From Methanoregula sp. UBA247 (GTDB lineage: Archaea; Halobacteriota; Methanomicrobia; Methanomicrobiales; Methanospirillaceae), in NCBI GenBank assembly GCA_002495055.1, contig DADR01000039.1, forward strand, positions 35,388 to 99,387: a stretch of 64,000 nt of DNA, given 5' to 3'. The position numbers and the translations under genes are program-made. Below are positions 33,266-40,430 of the stretch, piece after piece. Position 1 is the stretch's first letter. Every line of letters starts with the position of its first letter. A model generated the notes under the pieces. It did not search any database and was not told where the DNA came from. It worked only from the letters and a program-made list of their open reading frames with translations.

Positions 33266-33610
33266 TCAGATATGCAGCATATCGAGGATCTGGTTCAGGA
33301 ACTTGATGATGAACCCCACGATTGCCAGGGTGATGACTGCCGGGACAATTGCCACGATCAACTCAACGATCGAGGGTATGAGCTCAATCACGGAGGTGAT
33401 GATAGGTCCGATGGTTCCGTTCAGATCAATCTCTGCACTGGCAGGAACTGCGAGAGCTGCGAGCATCATGACGAATGCACAGGCAAAGGTCATTCCCATA
33501 ATCCGTGCGGACCTTGCCCGCTGCGTTCCTGATACAACTTGTGCGTTCGCGGTTTCCTGCCTGACCTTCATGCTTGCACGAAGGTTTCCGAGTCCTGTTT
33601 TCAGTGACAT
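33266..33610 (-). CDS. processed short hydrophobic protein (major coat protein candidate)
   Basis: A 114-residue precursor. About 38 basic residues precede a signal-peptide-like helix ending in LAVPASA; cleavage would leave a mature chain of about 55 residues starting EIDLNG and made almost wholly of hydrophobic helix (PIITSVIELIPSIVELIV, then AIVPAVITLAIVGFIIKFL). Short, processed, alpha-helical hydrophobic chains are the coat proteins of inoviruses and of spindle-shaped archaeal viruses. It heads the minus-strand membrane module, with AAGG eight bases before the ATG. The basic extension before the signal helix is unusual. Confidence 0.75.
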   Translation of the reverse strand: MSLKTGLGNLRASMKVRQETANAQVVSGTQRARSARIMGMTFACAFVMMLAALAVPASAEIDLNGTIGPIITSVIELIPSIVELIVAIVPAVITLAIVGFIIKFLNQILDMLHI

Positions 33611-33849
33611 AAAAGAACCTTATTTCAGGTTCTACTTAAGATTTGCGGCTTAATATGAAGTCTTTTCCTTAATTGCGGTTTAATTTGAGGGGCTTATCTG
33701 TTGTGGGGGTTAGATCCTGGACAAGCTTTGAAACAGAGGATCTGGCACAAGTCCGGAGAATTCGCCCGGGTTGTTGAACCGCGTTTTTGGTCACTGGCTG
33801 GCATGCTCGGTGGATCGCGGTTCCCTGTAATATGTATTGCATATGCTGG

Positions 33850-34236
33850 TCACGCTGCGGGCGGTTGGTCAGCCTTGTCAGAGCGCAGGTTCAGAGCCTC
33901 TTTTCGCTGCGCTCTTAACATCCTGCGGCTAGTCCCCGCTTCTTTCTTGTATTGATACTTGAGCATGCCACAGGACCTGCAGCACCACTCATAATCTGAA
34001 TCATCATCCAGGTATTTGTTAGAGATATTATATAGGTGCAATTTGCGTTCAGAATGGCAATGAGGGCAAACATCCGGTGATGGCTTCCGGTACCTGATTA
34101 CATCAAGCCTGTTCCTCCGCTTCAATGAGGACCATCCGATCTCACCGTATGCAAAAACGGAATAAGCAATTCCTTTTGTACATCCCGCATCTAGGAGATC
34201 CTGATACTCTCGTTTCCCTCGGTACATGCAGTGCAT
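33850..34236 (-). CDS. zinc-ribbon protein of the element
   Basis: A 128-residue basic protein. A helical N-terminus (about 1-50) is followed by a four-cysteine zinc ribbon formed by CPHCHSE and CCRSCGML around residues 55-90, and a basic tail. DNA or RNA binding is likely. The ATG overlaps the stop of the upstream 65-residue gene (TAATG). A palindrome covers its 5' untranslated region. Confidence 0.65.
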   Translation of the reverse strand: MHCMYRGKREYQDLLDAGCTKGIAYSVFAYGEIGWSSLKRRNRLDVIRYRKPSPDVCPHCHSERKLHLYNISNKYLDDDSDYEWCCRSCGMLKYQYKKEAGTSRRMLRAQRKEALNLRSDKADQPPAA

Positions 34237-34433
34237 TAAATGATCACCGGGTGATCACATTCGATAATATAAGCTGAAGATCCTTGTGAGGAATTAACCA
34301 GAATATTCTCCATGACAACCTTAGCCATTTTACGGGTCCTGCAACGGGCCTCGAGGACGACCTGCTTAAGTGATTTCGACCGACGATATACCTCAAAAGG
34401 TAATTGATTAATTTCAGAGTTTTCTTTTTCCAT
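34236..34433 (-). CDS. small protein of the element, unknown
   Basis: A 65-residue basic protein (FEVYRRSKSLKQVVLEARCRTRKMA) with no recognised family. It may be an RNA- or DNA-binding regulator. It is coupled to the zinc-ribbon gene by a one-base stop/start overlap and is divergent from the winged-helix candidate at 34563; the AT-rich region between them holds TATA-like words (TTTATATC, TTAATAAAT). Confidence 0.55.
   Translation of the reverse strand: MEKENSEINQLPFEVYRRSKSLKQVVLEARCRTRKMAKVVMENILVNSSQGSSAYIIECDHPVII
34241..34257. promoter_or_regulatory. perfect palindrome TGATCACCGGGTGATCA
   Basis: Eight-base arms around a single G. It covers the last codons of the 65-residue gene and lies 5-21 bases before the ATG of the zinc-ribbon gene, placed to act as an operator or to fold over the ribosome site of that gene. 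Confidence 0.5.
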
Positions 34434-34562
34434 ACTTACTCACCAGATCACAGATGTGTGCATTTTATATCTTCTTAATAAATTATCCAAAAGTAGAATA
34501 TAAAATGTAAAGTGATACAAAAATACAACATTGGTTAATTACAGAGCCAGAACCGGTGAACC

Positions 34563-34916
34563 ATGAAACTTAATCAGAGAATCTTAAGAATCATTGAAAC
34601 AAGGATAGAACCGATGGACCTCGGGACCACTTTCAAAACGGATACTATTTTTCGGGCAGTCTTAGCTAAGTATCCCAAATGGCGCATTACTCCGCAACGG
34701 ATCGGTTACCTAATCAACCAACGTGAGGACGTCAGGTGTATAGGGCATACCACCTGGGAGAAAATACAACATGATCCGGTGAGGGCAGCCGAGGTCTCCG
34801 AGATTAGATCCATTCAAAGGTCAGGACCTTCTCAACTGCAGGGGCTGCAGCATATTCCTCCTCAGAATAATACTGACGCCATTTATAACGAGCCTGGTCC
34901 TCTTTGCCAAGTTTGA
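34563..34916 (+). CDS. winged-helix-like small protein of the element
   Basis: Up to 117 residues. The first 75 look like a small winged helix (FKTDTIFRAVLAKYP, ITPQRIGYLINQR, REDVRCIGHTTWEK). The last 38 codons run antisense through the 3' end of rep, overlapping it by 113 bases, so the tail is probably only partly constrained. GGTGA lies four bases before the ATG. Likely a regulator of the divergent small genes or of rep by antisense overlap. Confidence 0.55.
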   Translation: MKLNQRILRIIETRIEPMDLGTTFKTDTIFRAVLAKYPKWRITPQRIGYLINQREDVRCIGHTTWEKIQHDPVRAAEVSEIRSIQRSGPSQLQGLQHIPPQNNTDAIYNEPGPLCQV

Positions 34917-36483
34917 TCCATGCTGACAAAGGCAACCAAACCTGAGCCATTTGTATCCGCTCGCGTTCTTTCCGCTGCAGCCTCAGTAGTCGCTCGCGGT
35001 CCTGTCGCTCTTCTTCAGACAACCAAGGGGGAATAGGATCCTGAATCCTGACTGGCGATCGAGGATCTACTGCAGGAGACCTGCGCCGATATACCTGGAT
35101 AATTTTTGTTATCCGGTATGGTTTGGAGCTGATCCCTTCTTCCGTAAATTCCCAACTGGCAATCTGGGTCTTGTTGTCCTTGACCTTGACGTATTCCACC
35201 GAAGCGAGTTTAGCGATCACAAGTTCCGCTTTGTTCCGGGGTGTCCCTTCTTCCAGGCAATCCTCGCAAGGGGGAAACTCCGGGATCTTGATTTCACCTT
35301 CTAGGCTCATCTTTGACGGATTGAGATCTCCACCGTACCGAATGGAATGAAGACCAGGATTATCTGGAGCATGGGAGAGGAGGTATTTCGCCAGGCCTGC
35401 AGCATTGAACACGGTCCCATAATTGACATAGATCCAGCCGGTCCTTTTATGGAACTCTTCAGAGTTCATAAGAAGACCCCATCCCGCTGCGTGGGAATGT
35501 GGAGAGAATCGAGTATTGTATCGCCAGTCTCGTTGATCCAGGATTTCCCTGTACCGATTCATATCCTGACGACGGTCTGCCTTGTCTGATTCTTTATTTT
35601 TCTTCAGTCGGATATCGTGGGTTATTTCAGCATATGCCGTCAGACCAGCGAGCCGTATTACCTGGTCAGCAGCTCTTCTGTATTTTTTCATGAATACTTT
35701 GTAAAACTCGTTCCGGTACCTCCATGGATTCTCTTTGATATCGATCCCCTTTTTCTCCAGGGCATTCTCGGAATGGAGGATCAGTCGTGCGATGGTCTTA
35801 AAGTCCGGGCTAAATACAACATGCCTGGGAAGCCATCGATCGCCATCGTCAAGTATCTTGCGTATCTCCTGGACCTGCAGCGGGTCCTCGTTTCCCGGTT
35901 CTGATGCAGAATGCTCCAGGGCTTTGCATAATCGTTCTTTCAGTGGATTCGGTATAATCTCTCTGATGTATCCATTTAGAACACTGGAGAACCGCTGGCC
36001 GCCTTTCTTTGCCCATTCTGGCCAGCACTCCGGCCATGCCCGCCGTTTACAGGCATTGGGGATCCCTTTTATTCTGTGTTCATACGGTTTTCTCTTGCAA
36101 GCTGCAACGTTTCCGTTTTCGTCCGGTCGGATTGTTCCGCAGTACGTGACATTTGATCCATCCGGTTTTTGATGAAACTTTAGCTTGCCCGTACCTACTT
36201 CCTGAAGCGGATATTTTTTAGCTACAGAATTTACGATCTCCTTAAATTGAAGAGATCTATCAGACGTAAACGTGGCAATTGAACCAGTATCAGGATACCT
36301 AGTAGTATTGAGGACCTGCGATCGCTCCATAGGAAACGCTGGTAGGATGCCCCTTGCGTCATCCCGCCCGAGGGCGTGGACGCTTGTGATATGCTCCATA
36401 CACAGGGGGACGAGCCCCTGTGATGGAGATGGGATGGCATCATTGAACGACCATGGTTCCGGGGGGATCTCCTGGTAGCTCAT
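34804..36483 (-). CDS. HUH-type rolling-circle replication initiator (SNJ1 RepA-like)
   Basis: A 559-residue protein from the ATG at 36483. A four-cysteine zinc-like region (Cys115, 129, 145, 153) precedes three spaced motifs: RHVVFSP at about 220-226, the metal-binding HUH in SPHSHAAGWG (His329 and His331), and the catalytic-type YLLSH near 367-371. This set and order matches the Rep proteins of haloarchaeal SNJ1-like proviruses and plasmids, which nick one strand to start rolling-circle replication. A charged C-terminal tail follows. An upstream in-frame start at 36540 exists. It marks the element as a replicon rather than a simple island. Confidence 0.8.
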   Translation of the reverse strand: MSYQEIPPEPWSFNDAIPSPSQGLVPLCMEHITSVHALGRDDARGILPAFPMERSQVLNTTRYPDTGSIATFTSDRSLQFKEIVNSVAKKYPLQEVGTGKLKFHQKPDGSNVTYCGTIRPDENGNVAACKRKPYEHRIKGIPNACKRRAWPECWPEWAKKGGQRFSSVLNGYIREIIPNPLKERLCKALEHSASEPGNEDPLQVQEIRKILDDGDRWLPRHVVFSPDFKTIARLILHSENALEKKGIDIKENPWRYRNEFYKVFMKKYRRAADQVIRLAGLTAYAEITHDIRLKKNKESDKADRRQDMNRYREILDQRDWRYNTRFSPHSHAAGWGLLMNSEEFHKRTGWIYVNYGTVFNAAGLAKYLLSHAPDNPGLHSIRYGGDLNPSKMSLEGEIKIPEFPPCEDCLEEGTPRNKAELVIAKLASVEYVKVKDNKTQIASWEFTEEGISSKPYRITKIIQVYRRRSPAVDPRSPVRIQDPIPPWLSEEERQDRERLLRLQRKERERIQMAQVWLPLSAWIKLGKEDQARYKWRQYYSEEEYAAAPAVEKVLTFEWI

Positions 36484-36682
36484 GGCAGCCTGGAGGCCTC
36501 CGGACGAATGCAAAGACCGTGGAGGAGGGACCACCAACATCGTACACGGGTGGCCATGCAGTCACGGTGATCCCAGGTCTGAAAAACACACGAATGCGGA
36601 CCCGATCGCACTCGGGGTAATTCATCGCGGGAACTATCGCAAAGATTAATATGATTGTGAGTAATAGTACGAGTGGCAGCAA
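36440..36682 (-). CDS. possible small exported or membrane protein
   Basis: An 80-residue frame starting with TTG, with an N-terminal hydrophobic helix (LPLVLLLTIILIFAIVPA) and a basic, proline-rich remainder. It overlaps the 5' end of rep by 44 bases. A second frame over the same bases (36480-36710) is hydrophilic and less convincing. Included with low confidence because the helix reads like a signal anchor. Confidence 0.35.
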   Translation of the reverse strand: MLPLVLLLTIILIFAIVPAMNYPECDRVRIRVFFRPGITVTAWPPVYDVGGPSSTVFAFVRRPPGCHELPGDPPGTMVVQ

Positions 36683-36710
36683 TTATCCTATTTTTCATGG
36701 CAGCCACCAC

Positions 36711-36854
36711 TCAGACAGCGGATACTTTTTCGATAAGTTTGAGACGTCCGGCAGCGATCAGCTCACGTGCGCAAAACTGATGAAGAGGTGAGATGTGTTC
36801 CAGGTCTTCAGCTGAGATCGAAGGAATAGAATTTTCTGGTATCAGCTTAGACAT
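36711..36854 (-). CDS. 47-residue protein of the element, unknown
   Basis: A short protein from the ATG at 36854, preceded by GGAAGG. It overlaps the end of the RHH gene by eight bases, as expected for a toxin-antitoxin or regulator pair. The helical C-terminus (HQFCARELIAAGRLKLIEKV) has no recognised family. A longer frame to 36992 runs inside the RHH gene and is rejected. Confidence 0.5.
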   Translation of the reverse strand: MSKLIPENSIPSISAEDLEHISPLHQFCARELIAAGRLKLIEKVSAV

Positions 36855-37047
36855 TTGGTGCCCTTCCTTCACAGGATGCGGTAGCCGGGGAACTTTGCTT
36901 GGCGGCGGGTACCCCGGTTTTTTCTTTCGATACTTTAAGGGCGCGCGATACTGCATCAGAGGCAAGGGCAGAGATATTAAGCCCCCGTGCATGTGCCCGG
37001 TCTCGTAACCCTTCCCTGAGGGTTATTGTTGTTCTTTCTTTTGCCAT
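36847..37047 (-). CDS. ribbon-helix-helix protein (CopG/CcdA-like)
   Basis: A 66-residue protein starting at the ATG at 37047. The strand KERTTITLRE and helices GLRDRAHARG and NISALASDAVSRALKVSKE form an RHH domain of the type found in antitoxins and plasmid copy-control proteins. No ribosome site is present, but a TATA box is centred 26 bases upstream (37070-37076), so the message is probably leaderless. It shares that promoter region with the divergent 260-residue gene and overlaps the following small gene. Confidence 0.7.
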   Translation of the reverse strand: MAKERTTITLREGLRDRAHARGLNISALASDAVSRALKVSKEKTGVPAAKQSSPATASCEGRAPNV

Positions 37048-37069
37048 GGATTTGAGTAAGATAGATGCA

Positions 37070-37076
37070 TATATAT
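37070..37076. promoter_or_regulatory. shared symmetrical TATA box for two divergent genes
   Basis: The word GCATATATATC (37067-37077) reads as a TATA box on both strands. Its centre is 26 bases from the minus-strand ATG at 37047 and 29 bases from the plus-strand ATG at 37102, both ideal for leaderless or near-leaderless archaeal transcription. Confidence 0.55.
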
Positions 37077-37101
37077 CTTTGTGGAAAATACAGAATATTA
37101 C

Positions 37102-37884
37102 ATGCTTCAAACCCCGACAGAGTTTTTATGTCGAATCACTGAAACGGGATTTGAATTGTATGGAATACCCCAAGAAACACCGTATTTAAAACAAAATAGC
37201 CTGAATAAAGGGATATCACTTGCCGAACTTGTTGGCAATGATATTATTTTATGCAGAGGTTTCCGGGAAGAGATGTTAAAAGATTCAATACTACGACCTT
37301 TTTTTTATGACAGGTTAAAAATTCCAGGGGAATATCGCCCATTCTTTTCAATTATCAGTCCTCAATTAAACGAACTGGATTATCGTTTACAAAACTTTCA
37401 CAGCAAAACACCTTTCGACGAGTTATTATCTTGCATAAAATCGGATAATTCAGATGAACCCTCATTCGATCTTCAGTATACGTATATTTCAACCGGGATA
37501 AAACTAATCGAAAAAATATCAAAAGAGAATATAAAAGATCCCTTCGACTTGCTTATTGATGCGTGGTGTGTTTTAGGGGAATTTTATCATCTTGAAGGAC
37601 TGCTTTTAGCATCAAGCCTCGGGGAGAAGTTTTATAAAATTCTTCCCCCCTCCAGTCTTTGCCCTGTGTGTTTAGAACCTATGAAAGATCCGAAGGATAA
37701 CCGCTTCTCAGAAATTTGTAAAAAATGCCGTCATGACGTCAAAATTGAGAAACAACGTAGTAGGAGAGGGACACCAATAATAGGGGAAAGATATTGTTCG
37801 TGTGGTTGTGGCGAGATTATCACCGGATCCGCCAATAAAAAATATGTAAATGATACGCATGGAAGAAGAAAACAAAGGAGGTAA
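37102..37884 (+). CDS. zinc-finger protein of the element, unknown
   Basis: A 260-residue protein. The ATG at 37102 fits the promoter; a GTG at 37081 is an alternative. The first 190 residues are not recognised (mixed helix, AT-rich codons unlike rep or the host genes). The C-terminus has two cysteine clusters, LCPVCLEPM with ICKKCRHD, and YCSCGCGEIITG, before a basic end. It may bind nucleic acid; as a lone AT-rich gene between RHH and integrase, an accessory cargo such as a defence or exclusion gene is possible but unproven. It converges on the integrase with four bases between. Confidence 0.6.
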   Translation: MLQTPTEFLCRITETGFELYGIPQETPYLKQNSLNKGISLAELVGNDIILCRGFREEMLKDSILRPFFYDRLKIPGEYRPFFSIISPQLNELDYRLQNFHSKTPFDELLSCIKSDNSDEPSFDLQYTYISTGIKLIEKISKENIKDPFDLLIDAWCVLGEFYHLEGLLLASSLGEKFYKILPPSSLCPVCLEPMKDPKDNRFSEICKKCRHDVKIEKQRSRRGTPIIGERYCSCGCGEIITGSANKKYVNDTHGRRKQRR

Positions 37885-37888
37885 ATAG

Positions 37889-38992
37889 TTATTGCTTGCC
37901 CTGGGTCTTTTCTTCCTGGAATTTCTGGTACATTTCGTTGACCATTTCTTCCATAGATGCTGCTTTTTTTATTGCCTTAATCGTCAACCCCATACTGCAC
38001 CGGTGGCAATACATAAAGTCCCCGGAGTTTAGCGTCTCGCATCGCGGGCATTTGATGGGATCGAGCGGCCGCTCACCGACTTGGTCCTTCTCAACCAGTC
38101 CGGCTTTCTGCAGGATCTTCTTCTTCACATCAGCGCCCGACAGGTGGATATAGGTGGCTGGCATATTCGATGATTTCGACCAGCCGAACATGATCCGTAA
38201 TTCCATTTCCGTGAATCCCTCACGGGCCCTATCAGTTGCCCTGGCATGGCGGAACGCGTGCGGGTGGACCCGAGTGGATACCCCGGCCCGTTTCTGCAGC
38301 AGCTTGCAAAGGTTCTGAACGGTCCGAACATTCAATCGATGTGAACCAAATCCGTACCGAGTATATGTCAGGAACAGGGGTGAGTCTGAATGACCTTTAC
38401 CAGGATGAACATTTATCCAGGCCTGCAGGTCTGGCATGCAATCAATCAACCAGAGCTCGCGGTCCCCGGTCTTACCAGATACCTTTACCATGCCTCCATA
38501 TGTATCGAACCGGACGGCACCGGTGTTCAGTGAAAGTGCTTCATCAACCCTGCAGCCTGTATCCCAAAGGAACATTACCAGGGCACGGTCCCGGGTGCTA
38601 TTGCAGGCATTCACAAGCTTCTGGATATCATCACGGGTAAGAGGATCCGGAAATGTGATTTTAGGTTTTTGCATTTTTTCATTCGCCGGGAAAAACCGTT
38701 TCTCTTTTTTCGGGTCAAGGAACCTGAAGAAGATCCGCAGCTCGATCATATCCCCCTGCAGCGTGCGAGGGCTGACAGTTTTACGGCGATGAATAATGAA
38801 ATCTTCGATATCCCGTTTCTTGATATCTCGGGCATCTTTCATGTTCAGGAATTTCAGGAGTGTATAGACCCTCCAGGTTTTATCCCGGATGCTTGAAGGC
38901 TGGAGTTGTTTGAGTTCCTGCCGTCGGATATAGTTGGTCAGTGTTTCCCGGTTCACAGGATCTAATCCTGGTAATCGGTTCAGAAATTCCAT
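37889..38992 (-). CDS. tyrosine recombinase/integrase with C-terminal zinc ribbon
   Basis: A 367-residue XerC/D-like recombinase. An N-terminal SAM-like DNA-binding domain (about 1-105) is followed by the catalytic domain with Arg148 (TGCRVDEAL), Lys174 (VSGKTGDREL), His245 and Arg248 (HPHAFRHAR), Trp271 in place of the second His, and Tyr281 (ATYIHLS). A zinc ribbon follows (CPRC, CHRC; Cys315, 318, 329, 332). The gene is whole, not split as in SSV-type viruses, and its start lies 50 bases inside the right attachment core, typical of an integrase acting at that site. Confidence 0.93.
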   Translation of the reverse strand: MEFLNRLPGLDPVNRETLTNYIRRQELKQLQPSSIRDKTWRVYTLLKFLNMKDARDIKKRDIEDFIIHRRKTVSPRTLQGDMIELRIFFRFLDPKKEKRFFPANEKMQKPKITFPDPLTRDDIQKLVNACNSTRDRALVMFLWDTGCRVDEALSLNTGAVRFDTYGGMVKVSGKTGDRELWLIDCMPDLQAWINVHPGKGHSDSPLFLTYTRYGFGSHRLNVRTVQNLCKLLQKRAGVSTRVHPHAFRHARATDRAREGFTEMELRIMFGWSKSSNMPATYIHLSGADVKKKILQKAGLVEKDQVGERPLDPIKCPRCETLNSGDFMYCHRCSMGLTIKAIKKAASMEEMVNEMYQKFQEEKTQGKQ

Positions 38993-39041
38993 GATAAAGG
39001 GTATGCACTGACAGGTATATATTACGCCATACTATTGCATA

Positions 39042-39051
39042 AGGTTCAGGG
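39042..39051 (+). repeat. right attachment core (attR)
   Basis: AGGTTCAGGG, identical to 31244-31253; it is the first part of the displaced tRNA-Leu 3' half. Confidence 0.85.
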
Positions 39052-39095
39052 CCTGATCTCGCAGGAGTTCTTGGGTTCGAATCCCATCCCTCGCA
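39042..39095 (+). pseudogene. 3' half of interrupted host tRNA-Leu(CAG)
   Basis: Begins with the anticodon loop repeat and continues with anticodon 3' stem CCTGA, a long variable arm, the T-arm with GGGTTCGAATCCC and acceptor CCCTCGC plus discriminator A. It completes the 5' half at 31213-31253 and pairs badly with the 5' half of the complete tRNA at 31307 (A-C in the acceptor, A-A in the anticodon stem). No promoter for it alone is evident. Confidence 0.9.
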
Positions 39096-39321
39096 TTGCC
39101 AGGTTTTGATCTTCCTTTGATATGTTTAGTCATTTTAATTTTCTTTTATTAGGTACTTTTAGGTAACACAATCCAGTTTTTTTATCTTATGATGCTCTCA
39201 AACTTACTTTTCTTTATATTGTGGTTTGGCCGGATGAACAGGGTACTATGAACAAATTTTTTCAAACCGGAAATTATATCCCAAGATACTTATTTACTAT
39301 GAATAGCTGTAATATTAACGT

Positions 39322-40074
39322 ATGAAACAGATAGTTGCCCGGATTATTTGCGTTATCAGTATTATCCTTATTATTTCCGTATCCGGATGTGTTGCACCGT
39401 CAAAAGACAATAAAACAACATCACAGACAGGAAATTTTTTCAATCCTGACCAACCTACAACGGAGATTACCCAGACACCAGGTTACGTAACAGAAGTAAC
39501 ACCTTTTATTACTGCCACACCGACGAATGGATACCGCACGATTCTCCCCACAACCCTGATACCCCAGGATAAATACTGCCGTATTTATTCGACGACAAAT
39601 ACCTATGCTTATAATAAGACTGCTATAGCATTTAACCTGCGAAATCCACCCATGTATATCAATTACACCGTAAAACCGTCCAATTATACCGATATTAAAG
39701 TTGTTGATTCCAAGTTGACCGGGGGAGGTGAACAAGTTCTTAAAATTGATACCTACAGTCCCTATTCCTGGTTTGAAGTCACCGTAAGAAATAGAACGGG
39801 TGGTGAGATTTATCTCCAGGATGGATTCGGAACGAGGAAGTATACTGTATATCTGAACCGGACTCTCAAGGTGCTCAAGCGGGATGACATGCAGATTGAA
39901 TTCGCGGGTAACAATATTACTGCAACGGCGATGGTATGGGTAAAACCAGATGCAAATATCGATGATACATCACAATTTAATATGACAACAGACTGCACCT
40001 ACTTCGACCCCAACCCCCGTGATTTTGTGCAGGTGGGGACTACATCCACACCCAGACCCACGTGGACTGCATAA
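39322..40074 (+). CDS. lipoprotein, unknown
   Basis: A 250-residue exported protein with a lipobox (SVSGC, Cys22) behind a hydrophobic signal, a Thr/Pro-rich spacer (about 30-80), and a beta-rich domain with many NxT/NxS sites (NKT, NYT, NRT, NIT, NMT), suited to N-glycosylation. This is the first host gene beyond the element. Surface lipoproteins of this type are common in Methanomicrobiales; function unknown. A TATA-like AT-rich stretch lies 25-35 bases before the ATG. Confidence 0.85.
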   Translation: MKQIVARIICVISIILIISVSGCVAPSKDNKTTSQTGNFFNPDQPTTEITQTPGYVTEVTPFITATPTNGYRTILPTTLIPQDKYCRIYSTTNTYAYNKTAIAFNLRNPPMYINYTVKPSNYTDIKVVDSKLTGGGEQVLKIDTYSPYSWFEVTVRNRTGGEIYLQDGFGTRKYTVYLNRTLKVLKRDDMQIEFAGNNITATAMVWVKPDANIDDTSQFNMTTDCTYFDPNPRDFVQVGTTSTPRPTWTA

Positions 40075-40219
40075 TCTGATCGATGTCGATAAATCTTTTT
40101 TTAGTTTTATTCCGATATCCTTGTTTTTCCTTCGGGCAGTATTCTATCTCTATCGTTGAACGGTGAGGTATTTATGCGATGAAAGCAATTTTAGTAAGGC
40201 AGACAGCCAAAAATTCCGA

Positions 40220-40291
40220 GTCCCGGTGGGGTAGTGGACATCCTAGAAGATTGCGGATCTTTTGACCCGGGTTCAAGTCCCGGCCGGGGCG
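40220..40291 (+). tRNA. tRNA-Arg(GCG)
   Basis: A 72-base tRNA: acceptor GTCCCGG with CCGGGGC (one T-G pair), anticodon stem GAAGA with TCTTT around TTGCGGA, anticodon GCG, T-arm CCGGG-TTCAAGT-CCCGG and discriminator G. It reads CGC (and CGU) arginine codons; the D-loop A expected for arginine identity is present. Ends without encoded CCA. Confidence 0.88.
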
Positions 40292-40430
40292 TACCTCATT
40301 CCACGTTAAAACCTCTATCCATTTGATTATGATAATCGTTTATTGATATAAATAGAACAATGATATTAAAATAAAAAGACCTCTGTAATGCAGATCCTTT
40401 TTTAAGTAAATCGCGCAAACGAATTTCATA

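Larger units (their letters stand above)
31244..39051. mobile_element. 7.8-kb integrated element (provirus or integrative plasmid) in tRNA-Leu(CAG)
   Basis: Bounded by the 10-base repeat AGGTTCAGGG and by the two halves of one tRNA-Leu gene; the insert is about 7,790 bases. Contents from left: a complete tRNA-Leu(CAG), two ribbon-helix-helix genes, a palindrome cluster, a three-gene membrane module, two small regulators or zinc proteins, a winged-helix candidate, an HUH-type Rep, further small genes, a zinc protein and a tyrosine recombinase with its 5' end 50 bases from the right repeat. The gene types (Rep, integrase, small coat-like protein) fit a small archaeal virus or virus-derived plasmid. 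33611-33849 is a non-coding stretch inside it, probably carrying the promoter of the membrane module. Confidence 0.9.

Noticed and set aside
33701..33955. Plus-strand 84-codon frame in the element
   Set aside because: It overlaps the zinc-ribbon gene in antisense, has no ribosome site and no recognisable pattern.
36480..36710. Hydrophilic 76-codon frame upstream of rep
   Set aside because: It covers the same bases as a frame with a clear hydrophobic helix, and its composition (many His, Arg, Trp, Cys) looks like an out-of-frame reading.
31213..39095. The two tRNA-Leu halves as a true split tRNA joined by trans-splicing
   Set aside because: The flanks (after 31253 and before 39042) are not complementary and form no bulge-helix-bulge pattern; an integrase and matching direct repeats explain the split.
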